From: Armillaria gallica
Taxonomy: Eukaryota > Basidiomycota > Agaricomycetes > Agaricales > Physalacriaceae
Assembly (NCBI GenBank): GCA_037576215.1
Contig: JBANDB010000004.1
Span: 1,736,001-1,800,000 of the forward strand
Direction: 5' to 3'
DNA: 64,000 bases
In this document: positions 1 to 11,652 of the stretch, in pieces
Layout of the letters: each line of letters starts with the position of its first letter
Numbering within the stretch: the first letter of the stretch is position 1
Made by a program: the position numbers and the translations under genes
The notes under the pieces: generated by a model
The model's input: only the letters and a program-made list of their open reading frames with translations
Database searches by the model: none
What the model was told of the DNA's origin: nothing

Positions 1-1041
1 TGTTTGAGACAGGAGGGTGGGACGAGAGAGGATCTACGTGTGGAGGAGTGGAAGCTGGACGTGCCTACCATCGGATATGTGTACAGAAATCAAGAAGCAC
101 AACCAAAAGTGGTGTGGTACTTGAGTGGACTAGGGCGGCCTTTGAGCTTGAAGGCGGGCGACTTGGACAGTGATCGGTGTTGGTTTCGACGTGCGTGGAC
201 GTTGCAGGAGACTAGCCTGGACAGGATCATTGCCGGAGATATACCTGATGGTCCAATGCACGCCAAGCCGATAGATGGAGACGAGAACTACGAGAACGAG
301 ATTCTGACAAGATTTCACAAGAACCTGAAGTCGGTAGAGAGTGCCAGGGGTGTATTTGGCGCGCTAGCAGCCATGCAGGAGCGGGTGTCCACTAACCCAG
401 TGGACAAAGTCGCCGGACTTTCATTTTGTCTACTGACTGGACAGATACCAGCATACTATGAGCGCCAGTCACTCGAGGATGCATGGGACGCCCTTGTGAA
501 TACAATGAACCCATTCAGTCGGTGTGATTTGTTGTTCTTGTATCCTGAACCAGGAAATGCAAGCAAGACATGGCGACCGTCGTGGGAGCAGGCCATGACA
601 GGACATCTACCAGCAGATAGTATGTGGATTACTGGCCCGATTGAACGGGATGACAAGGCAGACGTTGACCAGTGCCGGGTTTCCTGCATCGAAAGAGGGT
701 TTGTGCGGGGATTGTCTGTGGGAGGCGCAGAAGGTGTCGATCGACACGGAGAGTTGACGGTTGAAGACTCGGACGGGACAAAGTATACAATCAAAATCAT
801 CGCCACACACCAGTACCCGATTCCCGAGGACACGTACGTACTGCTCCGTGACTCTTTCGCCTGGAAAGCCTTCAACAGGAAGCCCGATGACGTTCAATAT
901 TAGGTTGTCGGGCGACTCGGAAGACCGCCACAGCAGAGTTTCGAGAAACTGTCGGTGTTCAAAATCACTGACTGGGATGAAATTGAGAGGCTGGAAAGCC
1001 TGTCAGTCGCAAAGTATTCGGACATGGTCACATTGAAATGA
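1..1041 (+). pseudogene. HET-domain (heterokaryon incompatibility) protein, 3' part, premature stop
   Basis: HET proteins trigger incompatibility or cell death after self/non-self recognition in fungi. The gene enters from beyond the left edge: the frame is already open at base 1 (Cys-Leu-Arg-Gln). The HET hallmark RAWTLQE lies at about 190-210 and the family motif PVDKVAGL follows at about 397-420. The protein aligns along its whole length with the HET gene at 20316-22129 in this window, which starts about 580 codons earlier in family terms. At 901-903 the frame meets TAG where the paralogue has TGC. The same frame then continues for 45 codons, including FEKLSVF, which matches FKKLSVF in the paralogue, and ends at TGA 1039-1041. 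The TAG is therefore probably a nonsense mutation that removes a conserved tail. A weak alternative is a 66-nt in-frame intron at 838-903 (donor GTACTG). Family assignment is firm; the functional state is uncertain. Confidence 0.75.
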
Positions 1042-3080
1042 CAAGTGTCGGCGTCGCGCATCACAGCCTAGTCGGGACCTTCAGTTGTCACAAGGAATTG
1101 TTCTGCTTCTTATTACATATCACACTGCTTTATTAGTGTACAGCATGTAGATCAATAGGCAGATGAACGACGACAGCCCCCACCTGTTTTGCACCTGTTT
1201 CAAAGTTTCCTTGTCGCTTTTGTTCTCTGTGCCGCGGTCGACTCTCGAGCAACTCTCGAGACAATCAGGAGCGTTCGGTTCCTCCGCGACCACGTGACCT
1301 CTAGGGCAAGCTTCGGAGGTTTCGCCGGCTGTTCGTAGCTTTAGCCTTACTTGCATCCACTTGCCTAGCAAACCTCAAGATACGGTTCCACAATCTCACG
1401 TTCGCCCAAGACTTTATGACTCAACTAAGGGTTACCGGCTACGTGGCACGATGCCGTTGCGATGCCGTTGTGGAAAGAGTTTTTATTTTCTTTCATCAAG
1501 CTGGTGATCTTCAATCTTACTGTCTTTTTCTATCTCATCGGTCCTCTATAGTCATGAATTAGGACCGTCTATAACAGCCAGAATCACGTTCCTCTTACCT
1601 GTAGCCTACCGCGATCCCAATAGTAGCCCGCCGTACCCAGGAGTCAATTCGTTCGAGTCACTTTGGCTTTAAAGCAGTACCACCATCAATCCTATCAAGC
1701 TCGTAGACCTTTGCTTCATGTTTGCCGACCTTGATTTGGACCGCCGATCTGCAGCCAGCTTTTGCCCTGGCACGATGATGGTCACTGTTCCGTGAAAATA
1801 ATTCGACCACCACATCGGGACGCAGTGACAAAATGTAGTCATGTTTCCTTTTTTTCATCGCATCCTTTTATGCTAGCTTCTGATGCAGCGTGATGCTACG
1901 AGTTCTAACACTATCAACTTGCGATTTGTGACTACTAGTGGATTTTGGTCGCTATCTCGGCGTGGATAAATCCCCGTACCTACGGAAATCTTGCCTGGAA
2001 TTGCTCAGCTCCAAGATACACACATACGGCCTCCAATGGATGACCACGTCCTTCCGGATCTATGCTGAAGCCCGCCGCCGTCGTTCAAGTTCAAAAAATC
2101 TACCCGGGTGTTGGGAGATTTCTTGTGTACGATGACGCCGGACAGGCAGCAGGCGCCTTTGGAGATTCGCTAAGCCAACGGAACGCACTTCTCAACCCCG
2201 CTTGATCCATGAGATTCATCTGATGGTGATTGAATGTTGCGGTCGCGTGATGGATAGGGTCATAAGCTTTTCCTTGATGGTGCTGGGAGTAAGGACTGCC
2301 TTCGGTTTTGTACATACAACTCCCTTTGCTGACGGTGCTGTGACAGGGAAATTTCGGGAGGCCTTTTGTGGCCGATTTTTCCAACGACGTCCCAGCAGAA
2401 ACGGTGTAAGCATGACTTGATGCAACGTAGGTTACTTTTGATAATTATCTATCTTCGACTAACTTCTATTCATCAGGCTTTCGGACCTCATACAATAGCC
2501 CCACAGAACCCATTCAGCAAGACTGCTCCCTTCAAATCGACAAGCATTGTGCACGAAAGCACGATGTCTGACGCCAAGGCGCGGGACAATTTGAAGGTAG
2601 CACCGACGTTGCTCTCGAACACGGTTTATCGTATTATAATCAGTATACAACTTTCTTCTTCTTATTCTGGGAGGAAATGAAGGTGGGGCATGCGGGTCCG
2701 AGATAAAGCCAGCGTAATGTAAAGTTTGTGAAGCGGATCATTCATGTGTCTAAATCCTTTTTCTCTACCGCGTTAGACTGATCGACGTTTGAATCTAATA
2801 GGACCTTTGTTAACAAAACACGGGTCCACCCTTGCCACAAAATGGTGTAGGTGTAATTTCAATGGTCCGTCTCACTCATCTCCTTCTCTTATCGCCTTTG
2901 AAGTTCGAATTGATAGGAAGAAAAATAAACTTTACTTTGGAAGGCTAACCCGGATTAGTTGCAGTTGTTTCTATAAACATTTGGAATCTCGGCGCTCTCT
3001 GGATATCACAAAATCTTTTTAAAACATTCGTTCGATGGCTTAGTGCCTTCTTGACGAAAGCACATTCTCAATCTGCGCCT
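1042..3080. other. Intergenic, no supported gene
   Basis: Only short overlapping ORFs occur here, none with a recognisable domain. A short N-terminus-like run (MSDAKARDNLK) at about 2565-2597 is followed by a plausible GT donor, but no downstream exon could be joined to it. From about 3065 the sequence begins to match the 3' flank of the second decarboxylase copy near 31655. Confidence 0.4.
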
Positions 3081-3257
3081 CATGTCTGTCGCTTCCTATA
3101 CTCAGCACTATGCCCCGAGCTTGAACGTCCAGCAATGTCACAATGAAAACGACGGTTACATATTCAATTCGGACTACATTATAACACTTTCTGTCCTCCC
3201 TCTGTTCATCCAAATCTTCGACGGCTTCTCATCCATTCACCACTACCACTTCCAGAC

Positions 3258-4585
3258 TCACTCGACGGTGGCAATCGCCTCGTTAAGCAGAACATCCGAA
3301 TTAAGAGGATAGTCCGGACTGAACGTAATCTTCGTCTCCGGACGGAAGATGAGGCAATGGGTGGACCCTCCAAAATGGAACATCCCCATCTCAATGCCCT
3401 TCGCGATCCTGTCTCCTTCATTAACGGTGATCTGGCACGTCGATACCTCTGCCATCCCTACGGCTATGAAGCACATCAGCCCGATCTTGGGGTTGTCGGC
3501 TTCGATGAAGACGAGTGCACGAGTGGCTAGGGCGGTGATGAAGCCTTGGGAGAGATTAGGAGCACCGGGGTCGGGGTTCGGGAATCCCATGACGGGAGAC
3601 TCGGCATAGTATGTGCCTGGGATCATAACGGTCTTCACGATTTTCCCATTCACTGGACTGTGCCAGCGGTGGTACTTCGTGGCGCTGAGGAAAGCCTGAT
3701 AAACGGTCCCGCCAACGAACTGGAGTGCGAGAGCGTCGTTGTCGAGCATATGGTTCAGCGAGTACGGTTCACCTTTAAGCCAGAAGGTGTCGAGCGCTTT
3801 GATGTTGTAGGCAATGCAGTAGACGGTCGACTCGCAGGCACTGTTAACGATCGCGTCGTTATTCGGGAACGTGACGGGGCGCACACCAGGTTTGAATTGT
3901 CTGGTGAAGAAGTCGTCCCAGGATTTAAATCCGTAATACTCCGCGGAAGGGTCGCATATGTATGTCTCTACGAAGCCGGGGATGGCGGCACTCCCACTGG
4001 GACCAAACCAGCCGGTCGTGTCAGTGGTGAGGACGTAGCGCGACTCCGGCGAGGTGAGGAATGATGCCCAGACGTCGAACATCTTTCTGAACTGAGCGTT
4101 CACTTTGGGGTTGATCAATGTGGTGAAGCCTGCGGGTGTACTCATAGGCCAATCGAGGATGGCGTTGATTGGGAAACCGACCAAACCGACTTCATATGCT
4201 GATTCGTCAAAGCCGGGGCTTCAATGATGACTTTGTTGAACAGTGCCAACATGGTCATGTAATCGCGAACCTAGGAGATAATACATAAGTCACTGGACAC
4301 TGACGAAGAAAACGATGCCGAGGAAAATCGCGTAAAACCTACCTGGGGTTTCCCCGTCGGATCGTTGTTGTAAGGTGGCTTGGTTGGGACTTGTTCAAAC
4401 ATCTGATGGAATCCCATGTAGATTTCGGCATCTTGTTCGATCAGGGTTTGGAATTCCTGGATGACGGGATGGGAATCCTGGGTTTTTACCGAAGACTGTG
4501 CAATCTTCTTGGCGAGCCAGCGTTCGACGACTCGCTGATCGCGAGGCAGCCAACCGCCAATTCGATGTTCGACAGCAACGGCCAT
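3258..4585 (-). pseudogene. PsiD-like (phosphatidylserine-decarboxylase fold) aromatic amino-acid decarboxylase, copy A, one frame break
   Basis: This belongs to the PLP-independent, pyruvoyl-dependent decarboxylases related to fungal L-tryptophan decarboxylase PsiD, which convert aromatic amino acids to amines. Exon 1 is 4585-4343 (81 codons, start MAVAVEHRIGGWLP) and carries the family N-terminal domain (IQEFQTLIEQD, GFHQMFEQ). A 72-nt GT-AG intron (4271-4342) follows, then exon 2 from 4270 to the stop at 3258-3260. Exon 2 shows the core motifs: WDDFFTRQF, SACEST, YHRWHSPVNG, PGTYYAESP and GMFHFGGSTH, the last holding the Gly-Ser self-cleavage site that makes the pyruvoyl group. Exon 2 starts in one frame (DYMTMLALFNK) but the rest of the protein (VGFPINAILDWP onward) is in another. 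The shift lies near 4203-4219 and equals one missing base; I found no intron that would explain it. Expected length is about 418 aa, close to the family. The family call is strong. It is either a frameshifted gene or one translated from within exon 2. Confidence 0.75.
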
Positions 4586-4989
4586 GTTAATCTGGGCAAA
4601 CCGTTAGCAGTGGACAGTACATCAAGAGGAGATGCGACTGACGAGAAATAAGGTTCGTTATGAATGATACTGGGCAAGTGAAGTCAAGCTTGACGACTGA
4701 TCAGGATTCCTAGGACCTTTATATATGCCCCAAAAAGATCGTATCTCGTCTAAATTTTGGTTAGTGAGTACCGAATGCATCCGGTCGATGGCCTACCAGG
4801 AGCTCCGCATCTCAACCTGTGGCGGGACTATAATTACCGATTAACCCCGGTAAGTGGAACCTCAAGATCAGTTGCTAGTGGCACTTCATTCATACAGACG
4901 TCTTGAATGTAATACTAACAGGTGCCTGGCCTCTAGATCGCGGGGATCCTATCCTGCCTTCAAAGCGTCACAAATCCTAGTACCGAGGT

Positions 4990-5515
4990 CTTTGCTTCAT
5001 CACAGGTATAATTCAGTAATGGATGTACCACTGACAGTAGTCGATATGGCGGGAAGGCTTCGAAGGCTGCAGATGCATTGTCCAGCTGTTTCGCATTATC
5101 GTACGAGTTAGAGAAATTCAAAGACAGCAGACACCGCGGCGGAGGCTACGAAGCAGTTCTGCTTCTTTAGCGGAGAATCATCGCTGAGCCTGGCAAGATT
5201 TGAAAGTTCAGAATCCATTGCTCGCATTCCTCAGAGTCTGCGTTATGCTCACCTTCTCATATAGACCGGAGGTCCAGCAATCAAAATACGACCAGTAGTG
5301 ACTCATGACTGCCTTGCCATTTACATACCTCGTCCTTCAAGCAGTAGACTTCTGCTACCGTCGGGCACAGTACGAATTCGGAACCTCGGCTCTGATTCAT
5401 TAGCGGACATCATATTAGTCTTCTGTGGATCGACCTCGGTCTCATAGAAGAAACGAATGACGCATTTCTTGCAAAAGATGTATAATAGGTATAGAGGAAG
5501 TCGCAGATGGCGCAC
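4990..5515. other. Intergenic, no supported gene
   Basis: The segment from about 4600 to 4990 still matches the 5' flank of the second decarboxylase copy (about 33160-33540). Beyond that I see only short uninformative ORFs. Confidence 0.35.
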
Positions 5516-5538
5516 TTAGAGCTGACCAATTCTGGTGG

Positions 5539-6202
5539 TCACACTCCAGCATTCTGGAATCTGTAAGGATATGAATCACGGATATACTTGGGACCGGTCA
5601 CAGCTCTGAATTAGCGAGGGAATTTGTAAAGGTACTTGCCAGCAAAAACAGTGGCACCTGCACCGTTGCAATCCCGCTTCCTTAGCTCCAAATCCATGCT
5701 GATCTTATACGCTCGGGGCTGTATGGCAATCGGGTCTTTCAGTTGCGGCTTCGCTGTTCCCGGGGATTTGTGTAGACCTAAGGATTGAAAAAAAAAAATC
5801 GTTTAGGAGTCAATAAGCAACGACGTGCAATGATTTTTTCATACCTCCTTTATTCTCCTAGCAAAGTGCAGGAGGAACTGAAAGCTCGAAGGTAGCCGTA
5901 CTCTGGAAGTCCGAAACTTGAAAAGAAAATTAGATGTTAACATCTCTTGATCCACGGCAAGGCTTTGCAAGGGACAAACACGTACGCGACACCCTTTTCA
6001 GTCGACACGGCTAATTCAGCACCAACAGTTGCCTTATCCTCAAGAACACATTGATTTTTACGCAAATTTGTGCAGTCTGTCGTAGTAGGAGACGGTGTTA
6101 ATTCTTCCTTGCGGTTCGCAAAGCTACGCAGTCACGATCTGCAGTTGAGCAGAGCCTACCGTAGGAGATTTGATCAGCAGCTACTGTTAGGGCCATTGCG
6201 AC
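5539..6202 (-). CDS. Possible small multi-exon protein of unknown function
   Basis: I do not recognise this gene. Several short blocks on the minus strand look like exons bounded by GT-AG sites. One, near 5991-6107, begins EELTPSPTTTDC and contains a Cys pair (DC...QC) and EDKATVGAELAVSTEKGVAY. Another, near 5643-5778, reads LHKSPGTAKPQLKD and continues through MDLELRKRDCNGAGATVFAGK. After an intron with donor GTACCT the frame can end as KFQNAGV and stop at 5539-5541. A possible first exon starts MALTVAADQIS near 6197. The piece between the two main blocks (VSDFQSTATFELSVPPALC) contains a TAG before ENKGG, so either an exon boundary is wrong or the gene is broken. The scattered Cys would suit a small secreted protein, but no convincing signal peptide was seen. 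Exon limits are approximate. Confidence 0.28.
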
Positions 6203-6209
6203 CACGGTA

Positions 6210-7880
6210 GGACCTCAGATTTTATGAGGCACGGACAAAACCAGATAATCTGCAGACCAGTGGAGGAAAACGCGTGCAGAACAAGGAGACCAGCGCGATG
6301 AAGCTGAGAGTCGCGACTCGTGACGCAGAAATGCGGGCCGGAAAGAGCCGAAAATATCTTGTTTTGCTTACGTCACTTCCAGTCTTTCAGGCTTCACTTG
6401 AGATTAAAAACCTCATCGACAACGCTATAGGTTCAGGGGATTCGCGTAGTTCACCTCCTCGCCGGCACCATGCTACATCGAAGGAGAGCAAAGGACTAAG
6501 GGTTACTTTCGGAGCATTTCTTCCAGACAGTCGTTGACTGTCTAAACTGCTATGGATCATAGTACTTTTAATCTTGCAGTTTACTGTATAATCGACATCT
6601 AGCTGTCCGTATTGGTATGTACTAGTACTACTTGCTTCTCGGGCACTTTCTCCCCTTGGTCCCTCTGAATTGGGGCGCGCTAGCGAAGAATTGAATTAGA
6701 ACAGCTGCGTTCGTAATTGTCTCTCTTCCTTGGCTCCCTCTGAATTCGGTACTTTCCGAGCGCAAGGATCTTGGCTACTATAGGATCACGGTATTGACCT
6801 GGACAATCGTCGATTCTGGAACTGCAGGCTTAGTAAAGGGTTGTTCTACAAACGTCAATGCACCTCGGTCCCATTTCTATAGAAATAAGGACGCTCATTC
6901 AGAGTACGCTACTTTACAACCTTACCTTGCTCTTGACTAATTGTCCCATGCTTCCCGCATCACTTTCTTGATCTCTGTGATACAATGGGTATGCCCTTTT
7001 TTCTCGACTTGTCTATGGTTTACTCGAAGAGAACGGCGTCCGTTGTATAGCTTGGTCCTCAACAATCAACGAGGTAGTAAGTTAGAAGTAATATAATGTA
7101 ACAGAATCATCTAACGATTCGTGCTTCCCAGGCGTGAACCCATCCATTGGGAGGGTTTTGATCATGAGCTAACGCATAGACGGAAGCAGCTCAAAGGTGA
7201 CCGGAAATGGTTCTGGCTAGCGACTGTCACCCCGAATAGGGCGTTAGAGGTTCAATGGTAGGATTAAATCAGTGGAGTGCGCGAGGAAAATGCGTCAAAA
7301 TCATGGAGTCTCGCGCTCTGGAGGTAGGAGTTGTGAAGTATTAGGCAGGGAATCTCTCACAGCACGGTTCAATGGGGGACGGCGGGCTTTCATCGATGAT
7401 CATTGGTTTACTATTACTCAATACTAGCGCATAAATCATACTTAATGATCCAACGGATCCGTATGTCGAGCTCGCAGTCCGCTCGATAGAACACCTCTCG
7501 TCCTTTAATTTGAAAGCTGTAATTTTCATGGCATGGTGATAATGTAAATTTGGTTCCCCTCGGGATATTGGGGACAATAAATGTGCGCTCTCATCAAAGC
7601 ATCACTCTCAGAATCATAAATAGACGTATCGGTACGTAGCATAGCGTAATATCGTGAAGACAGAAGCCCACCGGTGAGACGTAGCAATTAGGCAGCTGCA
7701 ATTCAGTTTTTGAAATGTCATTGTGGGGCTGCGCCACAACAGTCGTCGTCCTAAACTCATTGGCAGTGAAATCTCTTCATTCTGAGTCCTCGCATGATGG
7801 ACTCAATTAACTGTGGTATGCGGGCACTGATCTAGAAGCATGGGGATGTCTGAGTATCCATAATCATTGACATCACTGAA
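6210..7880. other. Intergenic, no supported gene
   Basis: Both strands carry only ORFs shorter than 90 codons without recognisable motifs. No transposon ends or strong tandem repeats were seen. Confidence 0.4.
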
Positions 7881-9008
7881 TCACCGATGATAGTTCTCGA
7901 TATTATGTGGCGTAAATTGGAGTCCTGGGGGCTCACACGTCAACGTCTTTCCCTGTCGCTCGTGAACCCGTTCCATGCCCTTCCTAGCCTCTTTTCCGAG
8001 GCCTGCCCTGATGCGCAAGAAGATACTATGCAGCCCCGAGTACGAGCATAAATAGTCAAATAGCGCAGGCTCGTGTTTTGAAAGTGAAAGGGACAATCGT
8101 CGAACAAATATCTGTTCTTCTTGTAGCGATGCCCAGAATTCTGATGCTACAAAACTTACGCTGAGCTCGAGAGATCGCAACTGAGAAAGGTGAGGAATTA
8201 GGATAGGTACGTCGGAGCTGTACACGGACAAGTTCCCGCAAAGCGAGAGATCCGTGATGGAGCTGTATGTTCCTTTGGGATATTTGCTAAAGATACTGGA
8301 CGTGGATGGTGAAGACGTTGAAGAGGGACCGTGGTCGTAGATGCCGAGTGATGATAAATTGGGGCTGTTCGATATGAGGATGGACGCAAATTTGAAGTAC
8401 GAGGGTCCCGCTATGCTCAGTTTGGTGAGATAGGGGAAACTGGAGTCGATGGAAGTGGAATCCCGGTACGAGCCGTATATCGATAGCATAGACATGCAGG
8501 GGAGATACGATATCTGATCCCAAAGAGCAACATGTTGTAGGAATGTCTCGTCGTATCCGAGATACTTGACAGTCTGCAACGATGTCATGAATGATACTGC
8601 AGTGACAAGGCGCTTTTCCAGCTTCCTAGCTTTCCTCGCCCTCCGCTTATTGAGCAAAATCCGGTCAACTGGGCCCTTGGGGTTCCCTTCCGGGAGCTTC
8701 AGTGTAAAAAGGCGCAAGTGTTTTACATATTGCGCAAATCCTTTTCCCGAGACGATAGCTTTCAGCCGATCCAGGGATTTGGTCGGAGAGAGGTACACGT
8801 CGACAACCATTGTCTCGAAGACGAGGGGTGTAGCAAGCCTGCACAAAAGCACGCACGTGGATCGGAGGGCTTTGCGGCCATAAATGAAGCATTCATAGAG
8901 GATGCGCTCCAGCAGTTCCACAGGCAAAGAAAGTAACATGGGGGTACGAAAAAGCGAGGAAAGGGGTTGCTCGGGACGGAGGTCATTGGCAGTCATCGGC
9001 GACGTCAT
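7881..9008 (-). CDS. F-box / leucine-rich-repeat-like protein
   Basis: This is a single open frame of 375 codons. An F-box-like segment lies at about residues 26-70: LLSLPVELLERILYECF, then KALRSTCVLLCRLATPLVFE. Such domains bind Skp1 and place a substrate into an SCF ubiquitin ligase, acting in cytosol or nucleus. The rest has irregular leucine-rich stretches typical of the large Agaricomycete F-box families (for example LPCMSMLSIYG, PYLTKLSIAG, SITDLSLCG, LRSLELSVSF). ATG at 9008 is the first in-frame start and lies 25 residues before the F-box, a normal spacing. A second Met just before LLSLPVE is an alternative. The last 25 residues lack obvious repeats and could hide a missed intron. No partner is encoded nearby. 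The substrate is unknown. Confidence 0.65.
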   Translation of the reverse strand: MTSPMTANDLRPEQPLSSLFRTPMLLSLPVELLERILYECFIYGRKALRSTCVLLCRLATPLVFETMVVDVYLSPTKSLDRLKAIVSGKGFAQYVKHLRLFTLKLPEGNPKGPVDRILLNKRRARKARKLEKRLVTAVSFMTSLQTVKYLGYDETFLQHVALWDQISYLPCMSMLSIYGSYRDSTSIDSSFPYLTKLSIAGPSYFKFASILISNSPNLSSLGIYDHGPSSTSSPSTSSIFSKYPKGTYSSITDLSLCGNLSVYSSDVPILIPHLSQLRSLELSVSFVASEFWASLQEEQIFVRRLSLSLSKHEPALFDYLCSYSGLHSIFLRIRAGLGKEARKGMERVHERQGKTLTCEPPGLQFTPHNIENYHR

Positions 9009-9194
9009 TATTGATGCCGAAATTTGCCGAAATGGTTTTCATCACGTCGCCGTCGTCGATTTTGCCGCCTTTCCCGCTCCGAGATTCAGGATGAAGCAAA
9101 TAATGTTCTCCCGCGACGGCTCACAGACATTGGTATCGGTCTAGTGGATTTGAAGCCATTTTATGCGGTATATGAGTCCCTGCAGATAGCTCTT

Positions 9195-9571
9195 CACTGC
9201 TGGGGCCGGTTCCTTTTCAGGACAGAGAAAGGTATTCTAGAAATGTCGTGACTGTTCATTACCTTTGTATGCCACAAAAACAGGACAGGGAAAACGCAAT
9301 GAAAAACTTGTCCTGTTTAGGGCTCCTTTTGTGTGCCAAAAATAGCAGCTTTTCTACGAATGAAAAGCGGTTTCCTTTGTTCTGACTGTGGGAAACACAT
9401 TTTACATTCTGTTTTTCTAGCTTTTTTCCTTAGCATAAAAGATTATGTAAAAGATCCCACCTTTCAACCTGTTTTTCTGAACCTGTTTTTGCCATTAGAA
9501 GATCAGATGGAATGTCACAACATTTTGAGGCCTTGTTTTTCTGATCGGAAAATGTATCGGCCCCAGCAGTG
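9195..9571. mobile_element. Non-autonomous inverted-repeat element (MITE-like)
   Basis: The ends are inverted repeats: the left end reads CACTGCTGGGGCCGGTTCC and the right end, on the other strand, CACTGCTGGGGCCGATACA. CTT lies just outside each end (9192-9194 and 9572-9574), so a 3-bp target duplication is possible. There is no coding capacity. The outer ~100 bp of the right end recurs at 33545-33645, which shows that the sequence is mobile. The superfamily is not established. Confidence 0.6.
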
Positions 9572-9574
9572 CTT

Positions 9575-11371
9575 GTGCATGTTCACGTTCCATTAGGTAC
9601 CATTCCGTGTTTCCTCCAGGCTTTTTTGCCTCATGACTTGTAGACAGTCTATCCCTCAGCGTTTATCCTTTTGGCCTTTCGCCATGCGACGGCTCTCGAA
9701 TTGTCTATAACTCATGCCGCTCCACACCCTTACAATTTGCAAGGAAATTTTCCATGAATCATACGGATTTCAATGGAACCTCGACTGGGGTATTCAATAT
9801 CGGGAGAATCTTCTCTATATCGTACCTAACGATGCAAATGAATGCGCCCCTGGCACCTGCCCTCTAAATCGACCGAGGGTAGGCGAAGGCGGAAAGCAAG
9901 ACCCTGTTCGTCGGCGGTGCATTGGAAGGCCTTAAAGCGATATTGTGCTGTGTACGGCTTGCCGATTAGTAGTCTTTCCCTCGGGCATTGTTTCCTACAG
10001 GGCTGTATAATATGACCGACCGATATCATAATGGAGTACCGCATATAGTCCCGTCCGCCAGCTCGTTATAGAAGCCCTCTACATGCCATAACTTCCGACC
10101 TGAAGCTTCTTCCCTCTACCATGATTTCTTGGCTCTGTTCTCGTCCGCGTGTATTTACGTGTTCTACGCACGTTTTCTTGCATTTGTTCCGAGTCCTATG
10201 AATATAGGTATTCGGTCATTATGCCAACCTAATTCCCGATTTTTGATCGTCCAACACGGCGATTGCCGTCGCTTCCCACCTAGGTTGATCGTGAGAACGT
10301 TTTCGCATCCTTCATCATCTTCCTGGGAATCGATTGCCTTTCGCGTCCCTTCGGATTTCCTTGCCTTTCGCATCCCTTCTCACTCGCTCTACATCTATTC
10401 TCATGTGCTTTGTCTACGCTATCACATGTGTTCGTCTTCATTGTCCATATCTAGCACGTTTTTTCTCTTCTTGCTCACTTCTACATCCATTTATGATACC
10501 TTGCATTTGAATCCCCTTGGAAGGTGCGCTTCTTCTCAGTAATGCTTACTGGCGTGTCTTTCCCCGCTTTTTTTGCAAACACGTCACATTTAGGACATGA
10601 ATCTTCAACGTCTTCATGAATCAATATGATCTATATATCAATGCTATCTCATATTTCTTTTCCAGGGATTTTTCCAGGTTAAGTACGTTGAATATCCTGT
10701 CAGTCGCCGGCGGTCTCTGTGTCACAACACTATGTATTCTGATACTTGTACCCTCATAGACGTCTTCTCTTGAGTCCCCTCGATCCCCTTCTTCGCGGTA
10801 ACCGATGTTGGCAAAAAGAGCCATGCACGAGAGGGTTATCTGTTCCACAAAAATGAAGTCAAGGTAAAAGACAGCTTTTGTCTGTTTCGGTGCATATCCA
10901 CATCCCTTTATTTATGTCTACCTCCACTCGGCGTCTCCCAGACTCTCCCATCTTCAAATAAATGCCACGCAATTCTTTGCTTCTTAATTCTGATCCTCCA
11001 TTGCTGTCATTTTCCCCTCTCGACACCACGTCTGACGATGAAGAAGGCTGTGAAGTACCCAAGATGTCTGAGTCTGGGCCGGTGAATATCATCTCGATAG
11101 TGTGCTAGGAAAAATACACGTATACTCTCCTTGGCCTGGGATGTTACAGTTGCTGAACATTGTCAAGGGCGCGTCAAGTGCTCACAACAACGGATATTCA
11201 TGTAGTCCACCCATATGATGCACCGTAGCAAGTCCTTGACAACCATCCTGCAAAAGCAGACGTCTACCTTGCGCAAATTTTCTCCGCCGGCAATTTGTGC
11301 TCTTCTTTGAGTTCTTACCTGTATTCTTTCTTGGCTGACAATCGGTTATACACAGATCCTGACTAGAGCCC
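9575..11371. other. Intergenic, no supported gene
   Basis: A 137-codon ORF at 10129-10542 (+) is low-complexity and Ser/Phe-rich and looks fortuitous. The stretch 10100-10560 is pyrimidine-rich on the plus strand. No domains were recognised. Confidence 0.35.
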
Positions 11372-11652
11372 ATGGATATCTGTAAGCTCCAGCATCACAA
11401 AATCGAGGCCTACGCCGACGAACCATTCTCTTCGCGGGCTACAAGGTTGCGCTGGACCCTTCTGAATGGGAGAAGCGCAAAGCTGTGCAACCAGAAGCTG
11501 CTTCGTCGGAGGATGTTGTCAACGAGGTTGACTAGCTCGATAGCGAGAATGAGGAGAAGCCGAAGAAACGGAAACGGGATAGTGAAGGCAGCGCCTCAGC
11601 CAGGAAGCGCCAGACGAGCACGACGAGTGATGCAAAGAATATCATTGTATGT
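11372..11652 (+). pseudogene. Relic of a PWWP-domain protein
   Basis: The frame from the ATG at 11372 reads DICKLQHHKIEAYADEPFSS, which matches the end of a PWWP chromatin-reader domain in basidiomycete proteins. The next part, GYKVALDPSEWEKRKA, is in a different frame, so a frameshift lies near 11440. It is followed by an acidic linker with an in-frame TAG (after VVNEVD) and then a basic, nuclear-localisation-like stretch (EKPKKRKRD, ARKRQ). The upstream half of the PWWP domain is absent. I infer a decayed fragment that cannot make a working protein. The match is from memory of family features. Confidence 0.5.

Noticed and set aside
456..897. Long minus-strand ORFs inside the first HET gene
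   Set aside because: They lie antisense to a frame with clear HET motifs and have no domain of their own.
3546..4064. 172-codon plus-strand ORF across decarboxylase copy A
   Set aside because: It is the antisense shadow of the decarboxylase, whose catalytic motifs are on the minus strand.
10129..10542. 137-codon plus ORF
   Set aside because: Low-complexity, pyrimidine-driven composition without domains; probably fortuitous.
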